The notes: generated from the letters alone by a model not told the origin. A stretch of DNA of 64,000 nucleotides from SZAS-103 sp038226665 (GCA_038226665.1 JBBRQI010000010.1:31117-95116); one strand, 5' to 3'; counted from the stretch's first letter, positions 54,985-63,903 are shown. Numbers and translations are program-made.

Positions 54985-56841
54985 ATGCCTGTCGCAACTC
55001 CAGTTCCGCCCAAGATTCCCTCTGCCGCCCCGACCCCGGCAATTCCCGACTGGGCCGAAACCATCCGGCAGAAGTATCTTGCGGGCGAGTCCTCGCTGTT
55101 CATCCTTTACGGCAACGTGTTCGACCGGTTCTGGATCGACGGAAAACCGTGGTCGCTGCAGGAGTTCCTCGCCAACATCCTGTTCGCCAACAACAAGCAG
55201 ACCATCCTCGAACTGAGCCTCGGCCACGGCTTGATTGCGCTCGCGCAGGATCGCAACGGCAATCCGACGATGCCGAAACGCACGCCCAACGATGCGGGCA
55301 TCGCCGCGTTGCTCGATGCCGTCGAGACCCAGATCGCGACTGGCAGTTCGCTCGCCCTGATCGTGCCGTATGCATCGACGATCCTGCCCAATGGCGACGG
55401 GAATTTCCTGTCGGTGGACGAGCGCGTCACCATGACCACCCTGCATCGCTGGTCGCTCGATACGAGCATCGCCAAATGCGATGCAATCGTCGTGCTGATC
55501 ACCGAATCGCTAGGCGAGATCAACCAGGCGATGGTGACCAATCCGCGCGTCGCCACGATCGAAGTGCCGATGCCGGACCTCGCCGAGCGCGCCAACGCGA
55601 TCCGCAACAGCGCGCCGCACATGCCCGAGGATCACGTGCAAACGCTCGCCCAGCACATGTCCGGATTGCGCGCCCTGCATGCAAGCAGCATCGTCGCCAA
55701 CCAGGTCCCGACGAGCCTCAGCGAATCGCAGCGCTACGACCTGATCTTCTCGATCATCAAGGGCCAGAAGGACGACGCAGAACGCGCCAAGCGCATGGCC
55801 AACATCACCGCCGGCATGACCGTCGAGGAAATCAGCAACATGGTCAATCCGGCGCATCCCATCGTGGTCGATTCGACTCCGGAAGAGGAAATGCTGGCGA
55901 TCGTGCGCAAACGCAAGCGCGAAATCATCGAACGCGAATGCGGCGGGCTCATCGAATTTGTCGACTCCAAGTGCGGCCTGGAATCGGTCGGCGGTTGCGA
56001 TTACATCAAGACCGAGCTCAAGGAAATCGCCGATGTCTTCAAGGGCGGCGACCGCACGCTATCGCCAATGGGCATGCTCGCGGTTGGCGCGATGGGCGCT
56101 GGCAAGACCTTCGTGATCCGCGCGTTCGTGAAGGACGCCGGGCTGGTCGCGGTGGCGCTCAAGAATTTTCGCAGCAAGTGGCAAGGCGCCACCGAGTCCA
56201 ACCTCGAGCGCGTGCTCGCCACCGTCAAGGCGATGGGCCCGATCGCGGTGATTATCGACGAAGGCGACCGCACCTTCGGCGGCGGCGGCGGCGACGACAC
56301 CGACGGCGGCACCAACTCACGGGTGATGGCGCGGCTCAAGGAATTCATGTCCGACACCGACAACCGCGGCAGCGTGCTCTTCATCGTGATGACGAACCGG
56401 CCGGATCGCATCGAAGTCGACCTCAAGCGCCCGGGCCGACTGGACCGGAAGATTCCGTTCTTCTACGCACAGAGTGCGAAGGAGCAGGTCGACATCATCC
56501 GCACCGTGTTCAGCCGCTACGGCGGCAACGCGGCCATCGACTGGTCCGACGCCGACACCCTCTTGGCCAGCCTCGCGGGCTATTCGAACGCCGACCTCGA
56601 AGCCGTCGCCCTGCTCTCGCTCGACCTCTCCCGGCGTGCCGGCAAGCCCGTGGACAACGACCTGTTCCAGCAGGCGATGATCGATTTCATCCCGCCACGC
56701 GAACCGCAGATGATCGAGTTCATGGAATTGCTGGCCGTCCAGGAAACCTCGCGCCGCTCGCTGCTGCCAGAACGCTTCCGCAACATCACCACCACCGAAC
56801 TGCAGGACCGGCTTGCCGTGCTTGCGCCGAGATACCGATAG
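54985..56841 (+). CDS. AAA+ ATPase with Ycf46-like architecture
   Basis: A 618-residue ATPase from ATG 54985. The N-terminal 300 residues form a degenerate P-loop-like domain (SLFILYGNVFDRFWIDG, LALIVPYASTILPNGDG), as in Ycf46-type proteins. The active module has Walker A GAMGAGKT (368-375), Walker B AVIIDEGD (421-428), a Gly/Asp-rich loop at 431-442, sensor MTNRP (469) and arginines in KRPGRLDRK (481-489). A lid domain fills 500-590. Family ATPases are remodelers. Next to a PspA/ESCRT-III-like protein it could act like Vps4, disassembling or loading PspA polymers. That pairing is inference; the fold and motifs are clear. Confidence 0.85.
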   Translation: MPVATPVPPKIPSAAPTPAIPDWAETIRQKYLAGESSLFILYGNVFDRFWIDGKPWSLQEFLANILFANNKQTILELSLGHGLIALAQDRNGNPTMPKRTPNDAGIAALLDAVETQIATGSSLALIVPYASTILPNGDGNFLSVDERVTMTTLHRWSLDTSIAKCDAIVVLITESLGEINQAMVTNPRVATIEVPMPDLAERANAIRNSAPHMPEDHVQTLAQHMSGLRALHASSIVANQVPTSLSESQRYDLIFSIIKGQKDDAERAKRMANITAGMTVEEISNMVNPAHPIVVDSTPEEEMLAIVRKRKREIIERECGGLIEFVDSKCGLESVGGCDYIKTELKEIADVFKGGDRTLSPMGMLAVGAMGAGKTFVIRAFVKDAGLVAVALKNFRSKWQGATESNLERVLATVKAMGPIAVIIDEGDRTFGGGGGDDTDGGTNSRVMARLKEFMSDTDNRGSVLFIVMTNRPDRIEVDLKRPGRLDRKIPFFYAQSAKEQVDIIRTVFSRYGGNAAIDWSDADTLLASLAGYSNADLEAVALLSLDLSRRAGKPVDNDLFQQAMIDFIPPREPQMIEFMELLAVQETSRRSLLPERFRNITTTELQDRLAVLAPRYR

Positions 56842-56915
56842 CCCGATCGTTCGCGTCCCTGTTGCAGTGCTTCCGCGAGGCCGCCGCTGCATGAAAACCG
56901 CATGCGGCGCGGCGG

Positions 56916-57761
56916 CTACTTGTTGACCTGGTCGAAGAATTCGCGCTGGTCGTGCGCGAACGCGACAAAGCCGCGCTCCAGCTGGCGGCACAAATCATCG
57001 TGCAACGCGGCGTCCACGTACTGCAGCGCCAGGTTCGCGCCCTGCGAAGCCCACGCAAAGTGGTCGGCCTCGGCGGCGCCTCCGGTGCCGGAGTGGATCT
57101 TGATCCACACGTAGGCGTTGTGTTCCTCGGGACCGATGCGGATGCTCGTTGCCTGCAGGCGCCGCACGAGATCGCCGCCCATCGACGAGAGAATTTCGTC
57201 GATGATCGAGAACTCCTGGTCGGCGAGTATCTCGCTGCCGAGGTGATAGCCCATCGCGCTGAACAGGGTGGGCAGATCGTCGGCCCGATACGCGCCGTAA
57301 CCGGTCCCCACCGCGCCATTGAGCGCCGTCAGCCACAGGGGGTCGGCGGTCAGTTCGTTGCACTGCGCTGGGCTGGCGTCGGGAAGGGCGAGCTCGGCGA
57401 GTCCTTTCAGGAAGGCCTGCGCGAGGTTGCGATGCGGATCGCGCTCGGTGGATTCGTGGTCGTCGAATTCGTCGCGTGCCGCATCGAAGAAATAGCTCGC
57501 GACCAGCACGCTGCGGTCGGCGGCGGGCAGGAAGGGCTCGGCGGGGTCGATGAACAGGCGCCGTGCGCGGCCGATCTTTCCGGCCAGCGTCGCCACGCCC
57601 GAGCCGAAGAATCCGTTCCACGAAATGTAGCGCGCGAAGAAACGGACGAGTCGCTTCGGTTCGGCCGACGCCAGCACGTCCGACAGCGCATGCCGGATCA
57701 GCAGCCTGTCGCCCTCGAAGTCCATGATCCCGCGCAGATGTTTTTCGTTGATGCTTGCCAT
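56916..57761 (-). CDS. Unknown soluble protein convergent with the AAA+ gene
   Basis: A 281-residue protein from ATG 57761 (MASINEKHLRG). No signal peptide or membrane helix. It is mostly helical, with conserved-looking acidic/histidine groups: DEFDDHESTERDPHRN near 95-110, YHLGSEILADQEFSIIDE near 170-187, and WIKIHSGTGGAAEADHF near 220-236. These could make a heme-oxygenase-like di-metal site, but I cannot support that beyond the pattern. It ends 74 bases from the AAA+ stop on the opposite strand, so it may or may not belong to that locus. Confidence 0.7.
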   Translation of the reverse strand: MASINEKHLRGIMDFEGDRLLIRHALSDVLASAEPKRLVRFFARYISWNGFFGSGVATLAGKIGRARRLFIDPAEPFLPAADRSVLVASYFFDAARDEFDDHESTERDPHRNLAQAFLKGLAELALPDASPAQCNELTADPLWLTALNGAVGTGYGAYRADDLPTLFSAMGYHLGSEILADQEFSIIDEILSSMGGDLVRRLQATSIRIGPEEHNAYVWIKIHSGTGGAAEADHFAWASQGANLALQYVDAALHDDLCRQLERGFVAFAHDQREFFDQVNK

Positions 57762-57864
57762 GATCGATGTCCGCAAGATTGTTGTTCAACGCGAATGCCG
57801 CAATGGCCCACAGGATAACCGCAGCACGATGTTCCTGCGACGAAGCCGGAAAACCGTCATGCCT

Positions 57865-58137
57865 CTACTCCGAGAGAACCCGTAACCTGCGTTTCATCAG
57901 CGAGCGATAGATTCCATACGCGCTGATCAGCGCCCAGGCCGCTTCCAGCAGGAACACGGCGAGGTTGAACTTGCCGTACAGCGACACGAGGATTCCTGCG
58001 GCGCCGAGCAAGTTCATCAGTTGAAAAAAGATGCGTTGCCCATGCAGCTTGCCGGCCTGCAGCAGGAAGAATGCGAGCAGGCACGACGCGGTGCCGCCCA
58101 GGCCGGCCCAGTCCCACCATTGCAGTTGCAGGTTCAT
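57865..58137 (-). CDS. Small CBU_0592-like membrane protein
   Basis: A 90-residue protein with three membrane helices (AGLGGTASCLLAFFLLQAG, FFQLMNLLGAAGILVSLYG, LAVFLLEAAWALISAYGIY). The spacing and the NLLGA and EAAWALIS segments match the CBU_0592 family of small proteobacterial membrane proteins, whose function is unknown. Its ATG overlaps the rlmB stop by four bases, so it is the last gene of the rnr-rlmB unit. Confidence 0.82.
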   Translation of the reverse strand: MNLQLQWWDWAGLGGTASCLLAFFLLQAGKLHGQRIFFQLMNLLGAAGILVSLYGKFNLAVFLLEAAWALISAYGIYRSLMKRRLRVLSE

Positions 58138-58901
58138 CTGCTGATTGCTGCGCGCTGGCGCACCGCCTCGAACAAGGCGACGCCGGTGGCGACCGAGACG
58201 TTGAGGCTTTCCACACCGCCACTCGCATCGACGCCCGGCATCGGGATCTGCACGAGGGCATCGCAATTCTCGCGCGTGAGTCGGCGCATTCCGTCCGCCT
58301 CGCCGCCGAGCACCAGCGCGACCGGGCCGCGCAGATCGACCGCATACAGCGAACCGCCTTCCTCGCCAGCGAGCCCATAAACCCATACGCCTGCATCGCG
58401 GATGGCGCGCAACGCGCGCGCGAGGTTGGTCACACGCACCACCGGCACGCGGTCGGCCGCACCCGACGAGGTCTTGCGCACGGTCGCATTCACCGGCGCG
58501 GATTTATCTTTCGGAATGATCACCGCAGTCACGCCCGCTGCCGCCGCGCTGCGCAGGCAGGCGCCGAGGTTGTGCGGGTCCTGCACGCCATCGAGCACGA
58601 GCAACAGCGCGTTCTGACCAGCCGCTTCGATCAGTGTCGGGAGATCGGCATCGTCATGGCTCTTCGCGCCGACATAGCGCGCGATGGTGCCTTGGTGGCG
58701 CAGGCCGCCTGCGATCCCGTCGAGCGCCTGCAAGGCGACGCGACGCGCAGAGATGCCAAGCTGGTGCGCACGTTCCTCGATCTCGGTCAACCGCGCGTTG
58801 CGTCCGCCGGCTTCGATCAGCACTTCCAGCACATGCTCCGGATCGTGCTCGAGTGCTGCCGCGACGGCATTGATGCCGGCGATCCATTGTCCCGCGCTCA
58901 T
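58134..58901 (-). CDS. rlmB: 23S rRNA (guanosine-2251-2'-O)-methyltransferase
   Basis: A 255-residue SPOUT methyltransferase. The N-terminal 75 residues are the RNA-binding substrate domain (GINAVAAALEHDPEHVLEVL). The C-terminal catalytic domain has LVLDGVQDPHNLGACLR (motif 1), VALVLGGEADGMRRL (motif 2) and IPMPGVDASGGVESLNVSVA split across the knot (motif 3). It methylates G2251 in the P-loop of 23S rRNA. It overlaps rnr by four bases, the common rnr-rlmB arrangement of gammaproteobacteria. Confidence 0.95.
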   Translation of the reverse strand: MSAGQWIAGINAVAAALEHDPEHVLEVLIEAGGRNARLTEIEERAHQLGISARRVALQALDGIAGGLRHQGTIARYVGAKSHDDADLPTLIEAAGQNALLLVLDGVQDPHNLGACLRSAAAAGVTAVIIPKDKSAPVNATVRKTSSGAADRVPVVRVTNLARALRAIRDAGVWVYGLAGEEGGSLYAVDLRGPVALVLGGEADGMRRLTRENCDALVQIPMPGVDASGGVESLNVSVATGVALFEAVRQRAAISR

Positions 58902-61405
58902 CGACGCACCTTGCGATCGCGACCTGTCGGTTTGTCCACCTTCGATCCCTTGCCCGCAAATGATGATGCTTTTTTCGTGCCTGCGCCCTTCTTCACATCG
59001 CCGCCGCGTACATCGTTTGCAGCAGTCGAGGCAAGCCTGAAATCGATGCGCCGATCCTCGACGCTCGCGCGCAGCACCAGCACGCGCACCGGATCGCCAA
59101 GGCGATAAACCGCACCGCGACGTTCGCCGCTCAGCGTCTTGCGCACCGGGTCGAAGTGGTAGTAATCGTTCGGCAATTGGGTGACGTGAATCAGTCCGTT
59201 GACCTTCGATTCGGTGAGTTCAACGAACAAACCGAACGACGTCACGCCGCTGATGACTCCATCGAAACTGCTACCGACGTGCTGCTCCATCCACGCGGCG
59301 CGGTAGCGCTCATCGACTTCGCGCGAAGCCTCGTCGGCGCGTCGCGATTTCTCCGAACTCTCCAGCGCCAGATGCGCCATCGCGTGCGGCGTGTAGCGGA
59401 ACGTGTCGGCGGTGCCGCCGGCGAGCGCGTGCTTGATCGCGCGATGCACGAGCAGGTCCGGGTAGCGGCGGATCGGCGACGTGAAATGCGCGTAAGCGGC
59501 CAGCGCAAGACCGAAATGTCCATGGTTCTCGATCGCGTACACCGCAAGGCTTTGCGAACGCAGCAGCACCGACTCGAGCAGCGCGACATCGGGACGCTCG
59601 CGGATCTTCTTCAGCAGCGCGGTGAAATCGCGCGGCTGCACTTTCGCCCACGGCGGCATCGCCAGGCCGAATTCCTTCAGGAATTCCAGCAGCTCGGCGT
59701 ACTTGTTTTCCGGCGGGCGTTCGTGGACGCGGTACGGCGCCGGAATCTTGTGCGCATGCAGGAACCCGGCTGCCTGCACGTTGGCCGCGATCATGCACTC
59801 CTCGATCAGCTTGTGCGCGTCGTTGCGCACCAGCATGCCGGCCTGCACGACTTCGCCGGCAGGGCCGAGCACGAAGCGCGTTTCGCCGGATTCGAACTCG
59901 ATCGCGCCGCGTTTCGTGCGCGCCTTCTCGAGCACGCGATACAACTGTTGCAGGCGCTGCACGTTCGGCAACAACGCGCCGATCCGCGCACGCGCGCCTG
60001 CCGCGAGATCGTCGGGAATGCCGTCGCCGATCGCGTTCCACACCTCGGTGTAGGTCAGCCGCGCGTGCGAACGCATCACTGCTTCGTAGAATCTGGAACT
60101 CGTGACTTCGCCTTCGCGATCGACCTGCATGTCGCAAACGAAACACAAGCGATCGACTTCGGGTTTCAGCGAACAGATGCCGTTCGACAACGTCTCCGGC
60201 AGCATCGGCACGACGAAGCCCGGGAAATACACCGAGGTCGCGCGCAGCTGCGCTTCGTCGTCGAGCGGCGTGCCGGGCTTCACGTACGAGGAGACATCGG
60301 CGATGGCGACGACAAGCCGGAATCCATTCTTGTTCGGTTCGCAAAACACCGCGTCGTCGAAATCCTTCGCGTCTTCGCCATCGATCGTGACCAGTGGCAG
60401 CGCACGCAAGTCGATACGCTGCGCAGCCGTTTGAGCGTCCACGGTCAATGGCACCGCAGCAGCTTCGGCCAGCACTTCCTGCGAAAACTCGTACGGAATG
60501 CCGTGGCCGTGGATCGCCGCTTGCACCGCGAGCGATGCGGTGAGCTTGTCGCCGAGCACGATCAGCACGCGCCCGAACGGTTGGCGCCGTGCCTCGTTCT
60601 TGAGCGCGCCTTCGGCCGCCGGCACGAGTTCGCAGACGACGAGTTGCCCTTCGCGCGCGCCATTGCTCGCGCCAGGCGGAATGATGATGTCCTGCAGCAC
60701 GCGCTTGTCGTCGGGCACCACGTAACCGATGCCGTCGCGCTGCGCGTAGCGTCCGGTGACGCGGCTCATGCGGCGTTCGAGCACTTCGACGATCGCGCCT
60801 TCGCGACGCCCGCGATAGTCGACGCCGGTAACGCTCGCGAGCACGCGGTCGCCGTGCATCGCCTTGCGCAATTCGTTCGGCGGCAGGAACAGGTCGTCGC
60901 CGCCGCCTTCAGGCCGCAGGAAACCGAAGCCTTCCGGATTCGCGATCACCGTGCCCGGCACGAGGTCGAGTTTCTTCGCCACCGCGTACGCGCCGCGCCG
61001 GTTCACCAGCAATTGTCCGTCGCGCAGCATCGCCGCGAGACGCTTGCCGAGCGCGTCGGAATGGTCCGCTGCGGTCAGGTGCAAGGCGCTGGCGATTTCC
61101 TCCGCGTTCTGCGGCCCGTCGCTATCGACAAGGTGCGCGAGGATCGCCTCGCGGCTCGCGATCGGCCGCTCGTAACGGCTCGCTTCGCGGCCGGCATGCG
61201 GATCGTGGCGCACTGGCGGCGGGCCGCTCTTGCGCGCGGCATGCGGCTGCGGATCGAGTTCGCGCGTCGTCCGCGTCTTCGTCTTAGGAGCTGGGCCGGG
61301 TACGGATTTTGCGTTGCTGCCAGCCTCCCGGAGGCTGTCCGGCATCCACGGCGGAAGGGAGTTGCCGCCGACTTTGCGCGCGGGCTTGCTGGGCTTTTTC
61401 GTCAT
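58898..61405 (-). CDS. rnr: Ribonuclease R
   Basis: An 835-residue 3'-5' exoribonuclease. Residues about 70-130 form an N-terminal winged-helix domain, followed by two cold-shock domains. The RNB catalytic domain contains LVTIDGEDAKDFDDAVF with the metal-binding aspartates, and the S1 domain near 640-725 begins FDGVISGVTSFGLFVEL. The tail is Lys/Gly-rich. It degrades structured RNA and has roles in rRNA quality control and cold shock. The ATG at 61405 is preferred; a TTG 16 codons upstream is possible. The start is divergent from tRNA-Leu. Confidence 0.95.
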   Translation of the reverse strand: MTKKPSKPARKVGGNSLPPWMPDSLREAGSNAKSVPGPAPKTKTRTTRELDPQPHAARKSGPPPVRHDPHAGREASRYERPIASREAILAHLVDSDGPQNAEEIASALHLTAADHSDALGKRLAAMLRDGQLLVNRRGAYAVAKKLDLVPGTVIANPEGFGFLRPEGGGDDLFLPPNELRKAMHGDRVLASVTGVDYRGRREGAIVEVLERRMSRVTGRYAQRDGIGYVVPDDKRVLQDIIIPPGASNGAREGQLVVCELVPAAEGALKNEARRQPFGRVLIVLGDKLTASLAVQAAIHGHGIPYEFSQEVLAEAAAVPLTVDAQTAAQRIDLRALPLVTIDGEDAKDFDDAVFCEPNKNGFRLVVAIADVSSYVKPGTPLDDEAQLRATSVYFPGFVVPMLPETLSNGICSLKPEVDRLCFVCDMQVDREGEVTSSRFYEAVMRSHARLTYTEVWNAIGDGIPDDLAAGARARIGALLPNVQRLQQLYRVLEKARTKRGAIEFESGETRFVLGPAGEVVQAGMLVRNDAHKLIEECMIAANVQAAGFLHAHKIPAPYRVHERPPENKYAELLEFLKEFGLAMPPWAKVQPRDFTALLKKIRERPDVALLESVLLRSQSLAVYAIENHGHFGLALAAYAHFTSPIRRYPDLLVHRAIKHALAGGTADTFRYTPHAMAHLALESSEKSRRADEASREVDERYRAAWMEQHVGSSFDGVISGVTSFGLFVELTESKVNGLIHVTQLPNDYYHFDPVRKTLSGERRGAVYRLGDPVRVLVLRASVEDRRIDFRLASTAANDVRGGDVKKGAGTKKASSFAGKGSKVDKPTGRDRKVRR

Positions 61406-61507
61406 CCGGGAATGGTACACGCCAGCGTCGCAAGACGCAGTTTCGATTGACAATCAGCCCCCCGGTCACTACCTTATGCGACTCGCTCGCGCATGCGGGC
61501 GGCACCT

Positions 61508-61594
61508 GCCCAGGTGGCGGAATTGGTAGACGCACTAGCTTCAGGTGCTAGCGGGGGCAACTTCGTGGAGGTTCGAGTCCTCTTCTGGGCACCA
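61508..61594 (+). tRNA. tRNA-Leu (anticodon CAG)
   Basis: Acceptor stem GCCCAGG (61508) pairs with TCTGGGC (61584), with discriminator A and encoded CCA. The D-arm is GGCGGAATTGGTAGACGC. The anticodon stem CTAGC/GCTAG holds the loop TTCAGGT, giving anticodon CAG for CUG codons. A long variable arm (GGGGGCAACTTCGTGGAG region) and a T-arm with GGTTCGAGTCC fit a class II tRNA-Leu. It is the presumed integration target of the adjacent island. Confidence 0.96.
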
Positions 61595-61601
61595 ACACAG
61601 T

Positions 61602-61691
61602 GTTTCAAGGCGTCCAACGCCGTCCAAGTAAACCCCCTGAGACCCGCCCCCATGGCGGGTTTCTTGTTTCAGGGCGTCCAAAGCCGTCCAT
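61602..61691 (+). repeat. Pair of 26-bp direct repeats next to tRNA-Leu
   Basis: GTTTCAAGGCGTCCAACGCC... at 61602-61627 and GTTTCAGGGCGTCCAAAGCC... at 61666-61691 are identical at 23 of 26 positions. They flank the tRNA terminator and lie between tRNA-Leu and the integrase gene, where integrase arm-binding sites or nested attachment sites usually occur. Confidence 0.7.
61642..61669 (+). terminator. Rho-independent terminator after tRNA-Leu
   Basis: ACCCGCC, a 5-base loop, GGCGGGT (7-bp perfect stem), then TTCTTGTTT. It begins 48 bases after the tRNA CCA and lies between the two direct repeats. Confidence 0.82.
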
Positions 61692-61785
61692 TGAATCCGG
61701 CATGTTGTAGGGGTATCGTTAGGGATATCTTGGGGAGTAGGGGTACATGGGCCTACTTTCCCGGCCAATCGCTAGGACTGGTGCC

Positions 61786-63033
61786 ATGCCCAGAAAAGTA
61801 GAGCCGCTGACCGACCTTGGCATTCGCAAGGCGAAGCCGACTGACACCGCGCGCAAGCTATTCGACGGCGGCGGGCTTTATCTCAACGTGCAGCCGAACG
61901 GCGCGCGCTATTAGCGAATGAAGTACCCCTACGCTGGCAAGGAACGCTTGCTCGCTTTGGGGGTATATCCGGAAGTCTCACTGGCCGAGGCGCGAGAACG
62001 CCGCGACGCTGCCCGCGCATTGCTCCGCGACGGCAAAGACCCCGGAGCCGAACGTGTCGCGAGTAAGGAAACGGATCGGCGAGTGACTGCCGCCGCGTTT
62101 CCATCGGTTGCCGCCGCGTGGCTGGCGTTCAAGCGCAAGGAATGGGCAGACGAAACCTATCGCAAGGCGTCCTATGTCACCGACCACTACCTTGTGCCGA
62201 GTCTCAAGCGCCGATCCATCGCCTCGCTGACCACCAAACACGCCGCCGACGTGCTCGCGACGATTGCCGAGACTGCGCCCACACTGGCAGGCAAGGCCCG
62301 GCAGTATCTGGGAGGCATCGTGCAATACGCCATCCGCCACGGACTGCGCGACGATGGCCGGCTGCTGTCCTTGCGCGGTGCCGTGCCCAAGCACACCAAG
62401 GGACACATTCCCGCCGCGACCGACCTGCCCACCATCGCCAGACTGGTGAAGGCAATCGAAGCCTACCCAACCCCGGTCACGCGCGCGGCGTTGCGATTGG
62501 CGATGCTGACCGCAATGCGGCCGGGCATCGTCGCATCGGCGCGCTGGGATGAAATGGACTTGACCGCTGGCGAATGGGCTGTTTCGGGCGAGCGGATGAA
62601 GATGGGACAAGCGCACATCGTCTCGCTGCCACGGCAAGCCGTCGCCTTGCTTCGCGATATGCAGGCATACACCGCTGGCCGCGAGTTTGTCTTTCCACCG
62701 CTCGCACGGCAGGCGACGCCGCACCTGCACCGCGATGCCCTGAGCAATGCGCTGCGCCGCATGGGCTTCCAAGGTCTCCACGCCACGCACGGATTCCGGG
62801 CGATGCTGCGCACGGTCGCACGCGAACGGCTGAACGTGGACATGGACGTGCTCGAAGCCCAGCTTGCGCACGCCAAGAAAGGCGACGTGCAGAAAGCCTA
62901 TGACCGCACCACGTTCGGCGACAAGCGCCGCAAGGTCATGCAGGCATGGGCCGACTATCTGGACGCGCTACGCGATGACTCGGGCAAGGTGACGCCGATC
63001 AAGCGCAAGAGCGCACAGGGGAACTTATGTTGA
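61786..63033 (+). pseudogene. Tyrosine integrase gene with an in-frame TAG in the N-terminal domain
   Basis: The frame from ATG 61786 encodes a P4-type island integrase of about 415 codons: DUF4102 arm-binding domain, core-binding domain, then catalytic domain. Codon 43 (61912-61914) is TAG where relatives have tryptophan (ARY-W-RMKYPYAG), a one-base change from TGG. Downstream the frame is intact to 63033, with catalytic residues AMRPG (Arg), THGFRA (His/Arg), LAHAKK (His) and KAYDRTTF (Tyr). A 371-residue product starting at ATG 61918 is possible by reinitiation, but it would lack the arm-site domain. The island may be fixed in place. Confidence 0.88.
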
Positions 63034-63326
63034 ATCGTGGGCTGCTGTTGCTCTTGTTCGCAGTAGCGATAACGGGCTGCGACAACTATGCGATGTCAAG
63101 CAAATCTACGGACGCGGCGATTGGCCCCGAAACCGAAGACGCTGTTATGTGTGCCGAGCCAGAAAATCCCTATAACGATGATGGCGGTCATGACGCGGGG
63201 TACAAATGGGCCGAAGAGAACGGTGAACCATGTGGCGGAGATTCTGACTCCTTTAATCAGGGCTGCGCGACGTATTACGAACAACGGCAACGCTACGAAG
63301 AATGTCTAGCGCGGCGTCGGAAATAG
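63027..63326 (+). CDS. Small cysteine-containing lipoprotein (island cargo)
   Basis: A 99-residue protein with a lipoprotein signal ending ITGC (C18). The mature region is acidic (Asp/Glu/Asn-rich) with five cysteines (VMCAEPE, EPCGGD, QGCATYY, YEECLA) and a basic tail. It overlaps the integrase frame by seven bases. I do not recognise a family. Base composition is lower in GC than the chromosomal genes to the left, in line with an acquired region. Confidence 0.7.
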   Translation: MLNRGLLLLLFAVAITGCDNYAMSSKSTDAAIGPETEDAVMCAEPENPYNDDGGHDAGYKWAEENGEPCGGDSDSFNQGCATYYEQRQRYEECLARRRK

Positions 63327-63351
63327 AGCGCTCCACCACCTTGATCTTGGA

Positions 63352-63903
63352 ATGTATGCTCTCAGTGCAATACAGTCGCGCCTAGCTCGACGGAGCGAAC
63401 ATCCGGCCACCCTGCCGGACTGGCGCGGTTCCTTTTCAGGGGCGTGGGTGCGCATGCGCGAATGGTTGCGAGAACTGCTTGATAGTCCGCTTTGGACACC
63501 AGGCACCGATGCTTTCGAGCAGTCGGATTTGAAGAATGCTGGGCATGCAGACCGTTGCGATGCTCTTAGGCGAATGGCACACAGCTCCGAGTGTGAAAGC
63601 CTTTGGAAGTCGATCGAGCGAAGATGCGCAGCTAGAGTTGTGGAATATGAACAAGTCACCGACGGTGGAATTCATGACGTTGAAGTTACAGAGTTCGAGT
63701 ACGAGGCCGAAGCCCTCGCTGATTGCGTCGCTGTCTCACTACTTCCTGAGCCTTATAGCTTCGCGGCAACGAAATCGCAAAGACAGTCACTGACGCGGGA
63801 TGCGGACAAGGCGTTGTTGACTCTGATTCGTTGCACAAGCAATTTCAGCTTAGAACGGTTGAATCGCCCCGGCTTCTGTAGACACTTAGAAGCCTCGTTT
63901 TGA
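63352..63903 (+). CDS. Hypothetical protein whose 3' end is replaced by an IS element
   Basis: An open frame of 183 residues; ATG 63454 (MREWLRELLDSPLW) is an alternative start. No domain is recognised; it has scattered cysteines and an acidic middle (DVEVTEFEYEAEALADCV). Its codon use is clearly less GC-rich than the chromosomal genes. From about 63860 the frame runs into the terminal inverted repeat of the IS3-family element, so the last 14 residues (NRPGFCRHLEASF) are encoded by the IS. The native C-terminus is lost or lies beyond the element. Confidence 0.6.
   Translation: MYALSAIQSRLARRSEHPATLPDWRGSFSGAWVRMREWLRELLDSPLWTPGTDAFEQSDLKNAGHADRCDALRRMAHSSECESLWKSIERRCAARVVEYEQVTDGGIHDVEVTEFEYEAEALADCVAVSLLPEPYSFAATKSQRQSLTRDADKALLTLIRCTSNFSLERLNRPGFCRHLEASF

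Noticed and set aside
59156..61450. A 764-codon plus-strand open frame
   Set aside because: It lies exactly antisense to rnr, whose domains are all recognisable. The plus-strand product is His/Arg/Val-rich, typical of antisense reading of GC-rich genes.
61912..61914. Amber codon read through by suppression
   Set aside because: Nothing in the window supports suppression; the neighbouring residues fit a simple tryptophan-to-stop change.
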